A DNA stretch of 64,000 nucleotides from Poriferisodalis sp965208555 (GCF_965208555.1 NZ_OZ242342.1:1426001-1490000), one strand, 5' to 3'. Positions 53,633-62,839 are shown, numbered from the stretch's first letter. Program-made: numbers and translations. The notes: a model not told the origin generated them from the sequence alone.

Positions 53633-54904
53633 ATGGCATCAGCAGAAAGGACATCAACAGCCAAGCAACTGACAGTGGCCGTCACTGCTGTGTGCGCCGT
53701 GTTCTTGTGGAACGCAGGCACGGCGGCGGTCACCATTGTCGAACCACCACCCATTCTTCCGCCGGAGGACCCCGATCCGCCGCCCACCCAGACGACGATC
53801 ATTGACCCTGACCCGCCTGACGACGGATTCTCGGTGATCGATTTGGATCAAGATGGCTCCACTGTCGTCATCCATGAGCGGCCTACGACGGCTACAACAA
53901 CTACGACCACAACGACTACGACCCCAACAACTACGACCCCAACAACTACGACCCCAACAACTACGGAAGCCACGGATCCAGTGATCGACAATCCTGTGAT
54001 CGATGATCCAGTGATCGACGATGACCCCATTGATGACGACCCGGTCGACGATCCGATCAATGTCGACCCGTGCTCGGTCTATCCGTACTGCCGGCCGCCT
54101 CCGGCACCGCCGAAGCCCGCTGCGCCTGATCCGCCCGCGGCAGCTGTTCCGACCAGCCCAGCGCTCGCTTGCCGCGCTCCTGCGACAGGACACACAGCGA
54201 CCCTGACATGGTCGGGCACAGCGGGCACAGCGAGCCTGCAGACCCAATACCGCATCGAGTGGCACCTCGGCCGCGGATCGCCTATCACGAGAAGCGTCAC
54301 TGCAGGATCGCCGCTCACCGCGACCATCGGCACAGCTGAAGGACTCGGTGCATTCGACAAGCCCACGGCAGACGTGCAGGCCCGCTCGCGAGCACGCACC
54401 CGCGCTTCAGCGTCGAACTCCTATGGCACGTCGTACTCGCCATGGTCTGACTGGTCATCCTGGGGCGACTGGTCGGCCGCGTCGGAGCGCGCAGCGAACG
54501 GGGGCGACCGATGGGAAGACCTCAACAGCAACCATGTGTACGACAGCGCAGGCGAATCGTTCACTGAGACGACCGGTGACAGCCCTGCCGCTTACACACC
54601 GCCGGTCGCTTGCGGCTTGGCAGCAACGCCGACCACACAGACTCCGACCGGTCCGTGCTCGCGCTCAGCTGAGCCATACACCGACACCAACAGCAACGGC
54701 CGTTACGACTCGGGCGAGGACTACACCGACTCGAACAGCAACGGCCGATGGGACGATGCGCTCATTGCCGCCGTGTATCCGCAGGGGCACACAGACGCAG
54801 GGCAGCTCACAGGAAGCTGCTACCCGCCAAGATCACCATGCCTGCCAGTTGCCCAAGGCGGCACCGGCGCCTCAGATGTCGTATGCCTGCCAAGAGGCAG
54901 TTGA
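53633..54904 (+). CDS. Secreted Thr-rich protein with Asp/Asn calcium-type repeats
   Basis: A signal-like segment (QLTVAVTAVCAVFLWNAGTA) starts a 423-residue protein. It is followed by Pro-rich DPDPPPTQTTIIDPDPPDD, a Thr/Pro stretch of tandem repeats and a run of PVIDDP repeats. A Trp/Ser-rich stretch (SPWSDWSSWGDWS) comes next, then the triplet NSNHVYDS, NSNGRYDSGED and NSNGRWDDA, which resemble dockerin or EF-like calcium loops. The layout suits a wall-anchored or secreted adhesin. GGAG lies eight bases before the ATG. A short upstream ORF (from the ATG at 53620) overlaps the start. Confidence 0.62.
   Translation: MASAERTSTAKQLTVAVTAVCAVFLWNAGTAAVTIVEPPPILPPEDPDPPPTQTTIIDPDPPDDGFSVIDLDQDGSTVVIHERPTTATTTTTTTTTTPTTTTPTTTTPTTTEATDPVIDNPVIDDPVIDDDPIDDDPVDDPINVDPCSVYPYCRPPPAPPKPAAPDPPAAAVPTSPALACRAPATGHTATLTWSGTAGTASLQTQYRIEWHLGRGSPITRSVTAGSPLTATIGTAEGLGAFDKPTADVQARSRARTRASASNSYGTSYSPWSDWSSWGDWSAASERAANGGDRWEDLNSNHVYDSAGESFTETTGDSPAAYTPPVACGLAATPTTQTPTGPCSRSAEPYTDTNSNGRYDSGEDYTDSNSNGRWDDALIAAVYPQGHTDAGQLTGSCYPPRSPCLPVAQGGTGASDVVCLPRGS
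53891..53965 (+). repeat. 15-bp tandem repeats encoding Thr/Pro
   Basis: Three perfect copies of ACCCCAACAACTACG (53921-53965) follow two looser copies. They encode the PTTTT-type stretch of the secreted protein and are a likely site of slippage-driven length change. Confidence 0.8.
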
Positions 54905-55003
54905 GCGCCGGCGGAGATTTCTCGCACGAGTCTTCGGGAAGGCGGAACTGGGACAGCTCTTGTGCTCGCAGCGATCGTCTTGGCGATCTAACTCTTCGTC
55001 TTG

Positions 55004-55675
55004 CTACCAGTTGCAGGCTTTGAAGACCCAATCGAACAGGATGTTGGACGACGGCCGTCTGTTGCCCTCTAGGTCCCACCTGTCGAGCGATGCCTCGACA
55101 GCCGAGAAGAGCTTTTCGAGAATGCCGGGCGCTATGTCGTGGCACCACAACTGGTCGAGGAGCGTGGATCGGCGGACTTCGTCCTCGGAGTCGGGAGCGA
55201 TGTAATCAGAAGTGACGAAGGACTCTTCGCTGGGTCCGCAGAACAGCAGACAAGGCGACGGTGCTTGCAGTGTCACGGTCATGGTCGTCATGACGAGCAA
55301 TTCCCTGCCGGCGCTGGCGGTCAGCGCGAGGCACTCCACGAACTCGTCGGCCATCGATCCCAGGCCTCCGTAGGGCTGGTCCTGCACGAACTGTGTCGGG
55401 TCGACTTGGACGCTTGAGTAGCCGTCGATGTCCGAGTCACGCCATTTGACCGTGACGGACTCTATGTAGATGCTGCCGGTGCAGTTGACGTGAGTCGGCT
55501 CCGGTTCGGAGTCCTCCGCCGCAACGGCCGGTGCCGCGGAAACGACGGCGAGGGCCGCCAAGTACGCTGCCGCGAGCTTCAGCCGCACACGCCTGGGCCG
55601 ACGAAGCCGTCGTCCATGTCGACTAGCAGGCCAGCCGGCGCTCGGAGCACTCTGCGCACTACCGAACTGACCCAT
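55004..55675 (-). CDS. Secreted protein of unknown function
   Basis: After an Arg-rich start, LKLAAAYLAALAVVSAAPAVAA looks like a signal peptide ending before EDSEPEP. The mature 160 or so residues have four to six Cys and a hydrophobic, strand-rich middle (LVMTTMTVTLQAPSPCLLFCG). No family is recognised. It faces the Thr-rich protein gene head-on and diverges from the metallophosphoesterase gene. Confidence 0.55.
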   Translation of the reverse strand: MGQFGSAQSAPSAGWPASRHGRRLRRPRRVRLKLAAAYLAALAVVSAAPAVAAEDSEPEPTHVNCTGSIYIESVTVKWRDSDIDGYSSVQVDPTQFVQDQPYGGLGSMADEFVECLALTASAGRELLVMTTMTVTLQAPSPCLLFCGPSEESFVTSDYIAPDSEDEVRRSTLLDQLWCHDIAPGILEKLFSAVEASLDRWDLEGNRRPSSNILFDWVFKACNW

Positions 55676-55802
55676 ACGTCATCGTCGCGCACATTGAGGC
55701 CCATCGCCTCCATGCTCGTACGCCGCGACTGCCATGCCGTTAATCCCTTGCTTGATGGAGGCGCGGGACGCCATGCTCCATGGCTCGCCGAGGATCACAG
55801 CG

Positions 55803-56666
55803 ATGCCCAAGTTCACCCCGTACACATTCACGACCGACCAGACCTGGGACGCCGCTCCGCGCCTGCACGCGGACGCTGTGCGCAGCGTGCTGGCGGTGGG
55901 CGATGTGCACGGTGAGGCGTGGCATCTCCGGAAGGCGCTGACGCGCGCAGAGGAGCTGCAGGTGGACGCGATCGTGCAGGTCGGGGATTTCTGGCTGTCC
56001 GACACGGGCTGGCGCGACCACGACCTGACCGAAGCGAAGTTCATGCGGTTGGCGCATCAGTCCCCTATTCCGATTGTCGTCATCGACGGCAATCACGAGG
56101 TGTGGCCCGCGCTGACCAGATTCGCAGCCACACCCGCAGCACAGCAGGCGTTCGAGTCTCGCCGACCGCTGCATCTCGGCGGGTCGCTGTGGTGGGCGTG
56201 GCGAGGAAGCGTGTGGCAGTGGAGCACGGCGAGATTCGGAGCGCTCGGTGGTGCCGTGTCGCCTGATCGCGAGGACTCCGATGTGCGGCGCTGGAGATGG
56301 CCTGAAGAAGCCACCACTCAAGCTGATCTCGATCGCCTGCTTGCCAATGTGCGGACCGATCACGATGGGCGGCTAGATGTGCTGGTCACTCACGACTCGC
56401 CCGCTCAGGTCCAAGGGCTGACTTCGAGTCTCGACTGGGCGCCGCATCGGGTGCGGCGCGACTGCGACGCGGTTCGTCGGCTGCTCGCCGACGCCGTCGA
56501 CCGCATTCGACCGCAGATCGTGGTTCACGGGCACTGGCATCGCGCCAACCGCGAGCACATCGACCACGAAACCGAGGTCGTCGGCCTCGCCAACGACGGC
56601 CGCAGCGACCACCTGGCCCTGCTCACCCTCAGCGACCCGCCGCGAGTGGAGTACCAGCCACGGTGA
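55803..56666 (+). CDS. Metallophosphoesterase (calcineurin-like)
   Basis: The 287-residue protein has the full di-metal site: SVLAVGDVHGEAWH, IVQVGDFW, IVVIDGNHE, VLVTHDSP and VVHGHWHR. Calcineurin-like phosphoesterases cut phosphate mono- or diesters, but the substrate here is unknown. The ATG at 55803 follows GAGG by nine bases. It stands alone, divergent from the secreted-protein gene. Confidence 0.85.
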   Translation: MPKFTPYTFTTDQTWDAAPRLHADAVRSVLAVGDVHGEAWHLRKALTRAEELQVDAIVQVGDFWLSDTGWRDHDLTEAKFMRLAHQSPIPIVVIDGNHEVWPALTRFAATPAAQQAFESRRPLHLGGSLWWAWRGSVWQWSTARFGALGGAVSPDREDSDVRRWRWPEEATTQADLDRLLANVRTDHDGRLDVLVTHDSPAQVQGLTSSLDWAPHRVRRDCDAVRRLLADAVDRIRPQIVVHGHWHRANREHIDHETEVVGLANDGRSDHLALLTLSDPPRVEYQPR

Positions 56667-56714
56667 CCCCCTGCCACTGGCGCGCGCCGTGCCCGATGAG
56701 GCCCGCTTCAGGGG

Positions 56715-56746
56715 TTGACACTGCGTTCCCGCGTGTGCGGTACTGT
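56715..56746 (+). promoter_or_regulatory. Possible promoter of the small downstream gene
   Basis: A perfect -35 TTGACA (56715-56720) lies 20 bases before TACTGT, a weak -10, seven bases before the ATG. The spacing is longer than ideal, so the assignment is uncertain. Confidence 0.3.
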
Positions 56747-56753
56747 CGTTCGT

Positions 56754-57065
56754 ATGCCGGATGAGCTGGAGCCGCTGGACCCAGAGACTGCGCTGGCTCT
56801 GCTGCGCGCTCACACCTGGCACTCTGACACGGTCGCTGCGTGCCTGGTGCATGTCAGCGACTGGCTGTCCGACACCTGCCAGCACGGTTCGGCAGGTGAG
56901 CTGCGGAGCATCTGGGTGACCGCGCCCGACGGCCAACAGATGACGGTCGCGAAACTCATCGGCGAAGAGCGCAGCGCCTCGCGACGGCTCGGACGCGCCC
57001 GCGAGCAAGCCCAGCGGAACGCAGTGCTCGGACAGTGGCGCTCCTCACTCGACAGCTCATCATGA
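56754..57065 (+). CDS. Small hypothetical protein
   Basis: A 103-residue helical protein: PDELEPLDPETALALLRAH, LVHVSDWLSDTCQHG and basic RSASRRLGRAREQAQRN near the end. No family is recognised. It has a promoter-like sequence very close upstream, so the mRNA may have little or no leader. It converges on the whiB gene. Confidence 0.5.
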   Translation: MPDELEPLDPETALALLRAHTWHSDTVAACLVHVSDWLSDTCQHGSAGELRSIWVTAPDGQQMTVAKLIGEERSASRRLGRAREQAQRNAVLGQWRSSLDSSS

Positions 57066-57111
57066 GCCGGCAGGCAAACGGCGGCGCCGACAAGTGCAGT
57101 TGTCCAGGCAG

Positions 57112-57531
57112 CTAGCCAGTACCGACCGTCACAACATGCGAGTGACTCGGGGCCGACTGGGGAATGCAGTTCGAGCCCGGCAGCGAACGGCGGCCAGATG
57201 CGCCGGCAAGGCTTGAGCGAACACTTGAGTTCGCATTGTCACGGGCGGCAGATTCTGACCGAGTCAGTGGAGGCGCAGCGGTCCGAGCCTGACGGAGCTT
57301 CTTTCTCTGGTCGGCGCAGAGCCCGCCCCAGATGCCGAAGTCTTCTTCGTTGTCGAGCGCGAATTGCAGGCATTCGTCTTTGACTTCGCATCGGTTGCAT
57401 ACGGCGAGAGCGGTATCGGGCGATTTGCCGGGTCCGATGAAGAAGATGTTCGTGTCGACGTCCTTGCAGGCCGCCCTTTCCCGCCAGGCTTCCCGGGACA
57501 GGGAGATCAGCTGGTCGAGAGTAGTTGCCAT
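57112..57531 (-). CDS. WhiB-family iron-sulfur regulator
   Basis: WhiB proteins are actinobacterial regulators that hold a 4Fe-4S cluster and bind the primary sigma factor. The four cluster cysteines are in place (Cys22, 45, 48, 54 in RAACKDVD and VCNRCEVKDEC), followed by the sigma-binding turn GIWGG (66-70) and a basic segment. After this 85-residue core comes a 50-residue Ser/Ala-rich extension not typical of the family. It sits behind an AT-rich promoter region. Confidence 0.92.
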   Translation of the reverse strand: MATTLDQLISLSREAWRERAACKDVDTNIFFIGPGKSPDTALAVCNRCEVKDECLQFALDNEEDFGIWGGLCADQRKKLRQARTAAPPLTRSESAARDNANSSVRSSLAGASGRRSLPGSNCIPQSAPSHSHVVTVGTG

Positions 57532-57572
57532 TCACATATATTATCATATAATACTATTATTTGTGTTGTCGG
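57532..57572 (-). promoter_or_regulatory. AT-rich promoter island of whiB
   Basis: About 40 bases directly upstream of the whiB ATG are almost all A and T, unlike the surrounding DNA. On the gene strand they include ATAATAGTATTATATGATAA, with TATGAT and TATTAT as -10-like boxes and partial palindromy. Confidence 0.45.
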
Positions 57573-57789
57573 ACGGCCGGGAAGTCGATGTCCGCTATGG
57601 GACTGCGCCTGCGAGTCCCGACATTTCTCGATGTTGGAGGTGCCGGCAGAGGTTGGCTGCGCCGGCACCCGCGCGCCGACCACAGAGATTCAGCGGCGAC
57701 CTGGACTCACGGCTGACCTAGGAGCCGCGTCGCTCTGTCAGAGCTCACACCTGGTCCGATCTCCGAGGCGCCGACGGGAAACCTGATGC

Positions 57790-58491
57790 TCAGGGCTGGT
57801 CCAGCGGTTCGGGTGCTGAGGCTTGGACCAGCTCGGCCATGACCCGAGCTGCTTCGGCGCCGTCGCCGGCGCGAATCGCTTCGGCCACGCGGCGGTAAGT
57901 GCCGATTGTGTCCGCAGAATCGCCGGGCATCGAGTGAGGCCCGCTCGGGCTTCCCATGAGAGCCCCACTGATCGTCTCTGCAAGGTGAGCGACAATCGGG
58001 TTAGCTGCGGCGCGGAAGACGGCTCTGTGTAATGCCAGTTCGGCTTCGATGCGCTTCGGATCGTCGGCGCATTCCGCCAGTGCCTCGCAGAGACGAACTA
58101 TCTCCTCGGCGTCTGCTTCGCTTCGCCGAAGCGCCGCCAGTCTCGCCGCGGCCGGCTCGATGATCTGGCGCGCCTCGGCGACGTGGCGCAGCGTCGTCGG
58201 CGCCGATCGGGAGGCGACGCTCCAGCGCAGAACGTCGGGATCGGACATCGCCCAGGCTTCGGTGTCCGCCACGATGGTGCCGGTCTTGGGGCGAGCCTCG
58301 ATGAGGCCCTTGTCGCGAAGCGAGCCGAATGCCTCCCGCAGCACATTGCGCGAGACCCCCAGTTGCGCAGACAGCTCATCCTGATTGGCGAACCGATGAC
58401 CGGGCGGATAGGTGCCGTCGACGATCCCGAGTCCGATGGCCTCGACTGTGCGTTCACGCAAACCGGAGCCGCTGCGAACGTCGATGTCCAT
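57790..58491 (-). CDS. FadR-type GntR-family transcription regulator
   Basis: The 233-residue protein joins an N-terminal winged HTH (IVDGTYPPGHRFANQDELSAQLGVSRNVLREAF) to a C-terminal FCD ligand domain (HVAEARQIIEPAAARLAAL through HRAVFRAAANPIVAHLAETI). FCD regulators respond to small organic acids, often sugar acids or fatty-acid derivatives; the ligand is unknown. A palindromic site (58531-58546) lies 40 bases upstream and may be autoregulatory. Confidence 0.88.
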   Translation of the reverse strand: MDIDVRSGSGLRERTVEAIGLGIVDGTYPPGHRFANQDELSAQLGVSRNVLREAFGSLRDKGLIEARPKTGTIVADTEAWAMSDPDVLRWSVASRSAPTTLRHVAEARQIIEPAAARLAALRRSEADAEEIVRLCEALAECADDPKRIEAELALHRAVFRAAANPIVAHLAETISGALMGSPSGPHSMPGDSADTIGTYRRVAEAIRAGDGAEAARVMAELVQASAPEPLDQP

Positions 58492-59075
58492 TAGCGCATC
58501 CCTTCAGCCGGCCACGAGACAGCATGCCTTTAGTGTTCTGATACTACGAATGCGGCAAGCGAGACGGGCGAGGATGAGCACGCTCAGCCACCCACGTTGA
58601 TCTGGGCGCTGAGCGACGGCGGACTCGGCTGCCTGCATCGCAGCTGCATCGTTTGCGAATGCGGTCTCAAGACCATCGTCCAAAGGCGCCGCGCAGAGCT
58701 TCGAGCATATGGATGACTTTGCGTCGCTTCCGTTCTCCCTCATGGATGCCGCCTCGCCGACAACACTCGGACTCTTGGTGGAACGCCGTGCGGTGTGATG
58801 TCTGCCCTTCAGCGGGCGGGCCGAGCGGGGCTCCTTTGCCGAAAGGGCTCAGGTTGCGTCGTTTTCGCAATCGGGTTCGGTTGAGACCACTGCGAACAGT
58901 CGAAGTGCGAGTCCGTTCTATTCATGACACGGCCAACTGAATCCTGCACTATTGGTTGAAGAAGTGGACGGCGCGAATGCCTCGGTCGGTTTGGCGCGCG
59001 GCACCTGAGTGTCGAATACCGTCAAGGTGGCTAGCGCGTGCGCTACCGTGAACGTCCCGGCATGATCAATGTCGA
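58492..59075. other. Spacer without a recognised gene
   Basis: About 580 bases between the divergent GntR regulator and membrane-protein genes. Apart from the palindrome near the GntR start, no supported gene or repeat is seen. Confidence 0.4.
58531..58546. promoter_or_regulatory. Candidate GntR operator
   Basis: TAGTGTTCTGATACTA is an imperfect palindrome (TAGTxTx4AxACTA), of the half-site pattern GT...AC used by FadR/GntR regulators. On the gene strand it contains TAGTAT, a possible -10 of the regulator's own promoter. Confidence 0.35.
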
Positions 59076-59093
59076 ATGAAGGTGGGGGACGTA

Positions 59094-59750
59094 ATGCGCA
59101 TTGTCAGTCTGATTGCGCCTGTGCGGCAGAACAGCCGGAACGGCTTTCCGATGTCGCGTCTTGAATACGACATCCGGCAAGACGACCAGAACAGGATGAG
59201 AAAGCGACGGCAACGATTGTCGATCGCTCTTGCAGGCTTCAGTTTCTCCGTGCTGGCGACAGCTGATTTCTCGGCGATCAGGGACGAAAGCAGCGACATC
59301 ATCCAGATAATGATGTACCTCTATGTGCTGTCTGCCGCTGTGTCGCTGTTCGCGTGTCTAATCGGCGCAGCGTTCACCTACAGTCTCGAACCGGCACACA
59401 AGTCGACGATTGACCGCACGTCGGACAAGATGAGCGCACAGATCGATGATGTTCGCGGATACTGCATCCGCTACTCCGAGCGCAGCGGACGCGCTCAGGG
59501 TCATCTCATCGCTGTCGCCGCGATCGGCATCATGGTTGCCGTGACGCTGATGCTGCTGAGCATCTTCGCCGAGGATTTCGTCAAAGAACTGCCGGAGCTG
59601 CGTGAATGGCTGCTTTGGCTGTTTGTCGCAGCGGGCTCTGCCAATTCTGCGTGGTTCATGATCTCCAGCGGCTGGTACTTCTTTCGCCAGCAATCGCCGC
59701 GTCCGCGCACGGCAATCAAGGCGAACCTTGTCCGCATCGCCGCCAGATAG
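59094..59750 (+). CDS. Four-helix membrane protein, unknown function
   Basis: A 218-residue protein with four apparent membrane helices in two pairs (LSIALAGFSFSVLATADF / YLYVLSAAVSLFACLIGAAF, then AVAAIGIMVAVTLMLLSIF / LLWLFVAAGSANSAWFMISS). A soluble central segment (SDKMSAQIDDVRGYCIRYSER) lies between the pairs. The ATG at 59094 follows GGGGG by six bases; 59076 is a weaker start. No family is recognised. Confidence 0.6.
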   Translation: MRIVSLIAPVRQNSRNGFPMSRLEYDIRQDDQNRMRKRRQRLSIALAGFSFSVLATADFSAIRDESSDIIQIMMYLYVLSAAVSLFACLIGAAFTYSLEPAHKSTIDRTSDKMSAQIDDVRGYCIRYSERSGRAQGHLIAVAAIGIMVAVTLMLLSIFAEDFVKELPELREWLLWLFVAAGSANSAWFMISSGWYFFRQQSPRPRTAIKANLVRIAAR

Positions 59751-59801
59751 CCCTTCGGGAGGCATGGCGGAAACAGAGGCGCACGGCGGCGGACAAGCCG
59801 C

Positions 59802-59906
59802 TCAGAACATGACTCGAACAATCGCATTGACGACTACAGCAACATGGGCCAATACCACAAGCACTCCAAGACCGAGCACGAACGCATCGCTCTCAAAAAC
59901 GCTCAT
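59802..59906 (-). CDS. Possible 34-residue membrane peptide
   Basis: MSVFESDAFVLGLGVLVVLA continues into a second hydrophobic run, HVAVVVNAIVRVMF. A membrane helix fills most of it. No good ribosome site is seen, so this is only a candidate small protein. Confidence 0.3.
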   Translation of the reverse strand: MSVFESDAFVLGLGVLVVLAHVAVVVNAIVRVMF

Positions 59907-60208
59907 GGCCGCAGTGCGGCGAACCTCGCTTCGGAGCAGCTGAGTCGCTGCCACAGGACGGCTGTCGGCTGCGCGTCCGGGACTGGGCTCGATTCTCCAG
60001 CAGGACGGTTCAGGTCCCGATGGAGGCCTTACGGGTCTCACGTCTACAGCTGCGGCCGAATGATGAATCGAGATGCAGGCGGGCGACACCTCCCCCTGCG
60101 TCCTGCTCCAAGTTCGCTCAGGCGCCGACATCGGCGTGACGGCATCGGGACGTGCCATCTGTTGTCGTTCGCTTCATAGTGTCATCCTCTGCGAGAACCC
60201 GGTCTGGC

Positions 60209-60763
60209 TCACTTGCTGCAGCTGCTGTTGCCATCCCGGTCGGTGCCCCATGCCCCGCCGCGACCGAAGCAGGCAAGCTTCTGTTCAAGCGGTGACGGTC
60301 CGACATAGTGCGGGTTCACCCGGTTGTGGTATACCCCATCCGCGTCCTGCCAGAGGCAAACATCGGAATGCGGATTGCACCGAATGTTCGGCGGGTCCTG
60401 CCAGGACAGGTCATGCCCGTCCGAACCACCTAGCAGATCGTCTGGTTCGCCGAACAGCCTGTCAAGTGCTTCGATTCGCTTCGACACGGCCTCAGCGATA
60501 GCCCGTTCTATTGCTTCGATACGCTTCTCGTGAAACTGCTGCCAGTAGTCGGAACGACAGCCATGATCATTCTGGCAGACTGCCGACCAGTAATCCACGC
60601 AACGTCCGTCGTGCTCAGCTTCATAGCCTTCCGTATCGCAGTCTGTCTCCGCGCTGACAGGCGCAGCACTGACGGCAACGGTGGCGAACACGACCGCCGC
60701 TATTGCCACGATTGACGTCCACGTCGGCCGTATCCTTAGTCGTCCAATTCCTCTCTTTGACAT
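60209..60763 (-). CDS. Secreted cysteine-rich protein
   Basis: A 184-residue protein with a signal peptide (WTSIVAIAAVVFATVAVSAAPVSA). The mature part has eight cysteines in CDTEGYEAEHDGRCVDYWSAVCQ, NIRCNPHSDVCLWQ, and near the C-terminus LACFGRGGAW and SSCSK, with a helical centre between. Disulfides are likely. No family is recognised. It stands alone. Confidence 0.6.
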   Translation of the reverse strand: MSKRGIGRLRIRPTWTSIVAIAAVVFATVAVSAAPVSAETDCDTEGYEAEHDGRCVDYWSAVCQNDHGCRSDYWQQFHEKRIEAIERAIAEAVSKRIEALDRLFGEPDDLLGGSDGHDLSWQDPPNIRCNPHSDVCLWQDADGVYHNRVNPHYVGPSPLEQKLACFGRGGAWGTDRDGNSSCSK

Positions 60764-61258
60764 TGCCTGAACCTCCTCAATACGTCAGCCTCCATTGTGA
60801 GAATGCCAACATGGTCAGTATGAGGAGTTTTGGTTCCCGGCGTTCCGAATTGGCGACGCGAAACACGCACTAGACGAATCGCTCGCTGTCTCACTGCTCA
60901 ATCGACATCTACGGCCGAGTGATCTGCGATGCAACTCGTTACGCGGATGGAAGCGATACGGTGGCGGCAAACGGATGACTTTGTCCGTCAACGCTCTCGC
61001 GAAAGACGAGTTGCTGAACAGAGTCGAGAGCGTGAAGGACTCTAGGGAACCTTGGCTTTTCCTGTTAGCAAGCGCAGAGTGCCTCGGACGTTCCAGACGT
61101 AAAGTCAATCAGGCAGATCACTGGCAGCGGCACCGGCGCAAGAGCCTGCATTCACTCGGTTTCCAATGTGCAGCAGCAGCAGACTCAAGTGATCCGGTCC
61201 ACGAACCCGATCTCAACGAGCGCATCCGCCGCCGGCTGAGTGGTGCTGAACGCGCGGC
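60764..61258. other. Spacer at the accessory/core boundary
   Basis: About 500 bases before photolyase without a convincing gene. A plus-strand frame at 60975-61298 overlaps the photolyase end and lacks a ribosome site, so it is not called. Confidence 0.4.
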
Positions 61259-62722
61259 TCACGCGCTGTCAGTCTCAGTGTCGAGCGCGCACCGGTAGGC
61301 GTCGAGTGCTCGCTGCCGGGCTTGGGCGTGATCGACGACGGGGGCGGGATAGTCAACTCCCAACCGGACGCCCGCGACCGAGAGCACCTGTGGGGGTGCG
61401 TCCCACGGTGCGTGGATCTGCCGGTTCGGCAGTCGAGCGAGTTCGGGCAGCCAACGCCTCAGGTAGTTGCCCTCGGGGTCGTAGCGGCGGCTCTGGGTGA
61501 CGGGGCTGAATACCCGAAAGTACGGCGAGGCGTCGGGGCCGGTTCCGGCGCACCATTGCCAGTTGCCTGCGTTCTGGGCGATGTCGCCGTCGCGCAGCAG
61601 CCGGCGGAACCACTGCTCGCCTCTTCGCCAGTCGATCAGCAGGTCCTTGACAAGGAACGAGGCCGCGATCATGCGGAGGCGGTTGTGAATCCAGCCGGTT
61701 GCTGAGAGCTGGCGCATCGCGGCGTCCACGATCGGGTAGCCGCAGCGGCCCGTGCTCCACGCCTTGAAGTCTTGGTCAGCCGGCGCACCAGTGCGCCACT
61801 TGATGCGGTCGTACGCGGGGCGCAGCGCACGTCGAGTGATGTCGGGATGCTCGTAGGTGAGATGGGAGTACCAGTCCCGCCACGCCAACTGTCGAACGAA
61901 CGCCGACCGTCCCGCAGTGCCGGTAGCGACCTGAGCGGCAATGGCCCGGGGCGACAGCAGGCCGAAGTGCAACGCACTGCTGAGTTCAGACGTGCCGGCG
62001 ATGTCGAATCCGTCGCGTATCTCGTTGTACCGATCCACCTGTTCCAGCCAGGTCGTGAGTTGTTCGGCAGCGCGTGGCTCGGACCATGCCGCTGTCGTCG
62101 GCACATCGTCCACCGAGGGCACGCTTACCCCTAGCCGTTCAAGCTCGCTGCGCGCCTCGGCGAGAGAGATCGTCGTCAGTCCCGCAGGACCAAAGTTGAG
62201 ATCAGCAGCCAGAACAGTGCCGGCGACGCCGACGCGGCCAGTGCCGACCGCTGGCGGCAGCGGCAGGGCCTGCCATCGCTTCCAGAACGGAGTGAACACC
62301 TGCGACAGCGTGCCTTTGCCGGTCAGCACGCTGCCGGGAGGATGTACCAGCGTGCCCCAGTGCGAGTCCAGCGGCCTGCCGAGCGCCTCGGCAACTTTCG
62401 CATCTCGACGCATTGAGTATTCGGTGACGTCGGCGTTTACGGCCACCGTCGCTCCCCCCGTCTCAACTGCAAGCTGCGAAATGACTTCAATCGGGTCGCC
62501 GACAACGACATGCAGCGATGCGTCAAGCTCGTTGAGCGATTGCTCCAGACCGGCGAGCGCACCGAAGTAAGCCAGCAGCCGATGCGGTCCTGCGGCACGG
62601 ACTAGGCGGGGTTCCAGTACGGCGACCGGAAGCGCCACCTGGTGTGCAGTGGCCGCGGCCCATGCAGGGTTGTCTGCCAGGCGTAGGTCTCTGCGGAACC
62701 ATGCGATCGCGACGTCGTCCAT
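61259..62722 (-). CDS. phr: Deoxyribodipyrimidine photolyase
   Basis: Photolyase repairs UV-made pyrimidine dimers with light and FADH. The 487-residue protein has the N-terminal antenna domain (VAIAWFRRDLRLADNPAW) and the FAD-binding domain: SSALHFGLLSPR, LAWRDWYSHL, WSTGRCGYPIVDAAMRQL, GWIHNRLRMI and DGDIAQNAGNWQWCAG. All are standard for class I CPD photolyases. The gene is divergent from fabH. Confidence 0.93.
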   Translation of the reverse strand: MDDVAIAWFRRDLRLADNPAWAAATAHQVALPVAVLEPRLVRAAGPHRLLAYFGALAGLEQSLNELDASLHVVVGDPIEVISQLAVETGGATVAVNADVTEYSMRRDAKVAEALGRPLDSHWGTLVHPPGSVLTGKGTLSQVFTPFWKRWQALPLPPAVGTGRVGVAGTVLAADLNFGPAGLTTISLAEARSELERLGVSVPSVDDVPTTAAWSEPRAAEQLTTWLEQVDRYNEIRDGFDIAGTSELSSALHFGLLSPRAIAAQVATGTAGRSAFVRQLAWRDWYSHLTYEHPDITRRALRPAYDRIKWRTGAPADQDFKAWSTGRCGYPIVDAAMRQLSATGWIHNRLRMIAASFLVKDLLIDWRRGEQWFRRLLRDGDIAQNAGNWQWCAGTGPDASPYFRVFSPVTQSRRYDPEGNYLRRWLPELARLPNRQIHAPWDAPPQVLSVAGVRLGVDYPAPVVDHAQARQRALDAYRCALDTETDSA

Positions 62723-62839
62723 GCTGAGTCGGCCAGGAGCCTAAGGAGCCGCGCCGGCGTGCCCTTGCCGTGCTGCTGTTCATAATCCATGGCCGCCCGC
62801 GCTTGTGGCCGGACATTGCTGTCTTAGGCTCCGCTGTTC

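Noticed and set aside
59844..60179. Plus-strand 111-codon ORF
   Set aside because: No ribosome site and an Arg-rich, low-complexity pattern typical of a shadow frame.
60975..61298. Plus-strand 107-codon ORF before photolyase
   Set aside because: No ribosome site, no family pattern, and it overlaps the end of the photolyase gene.
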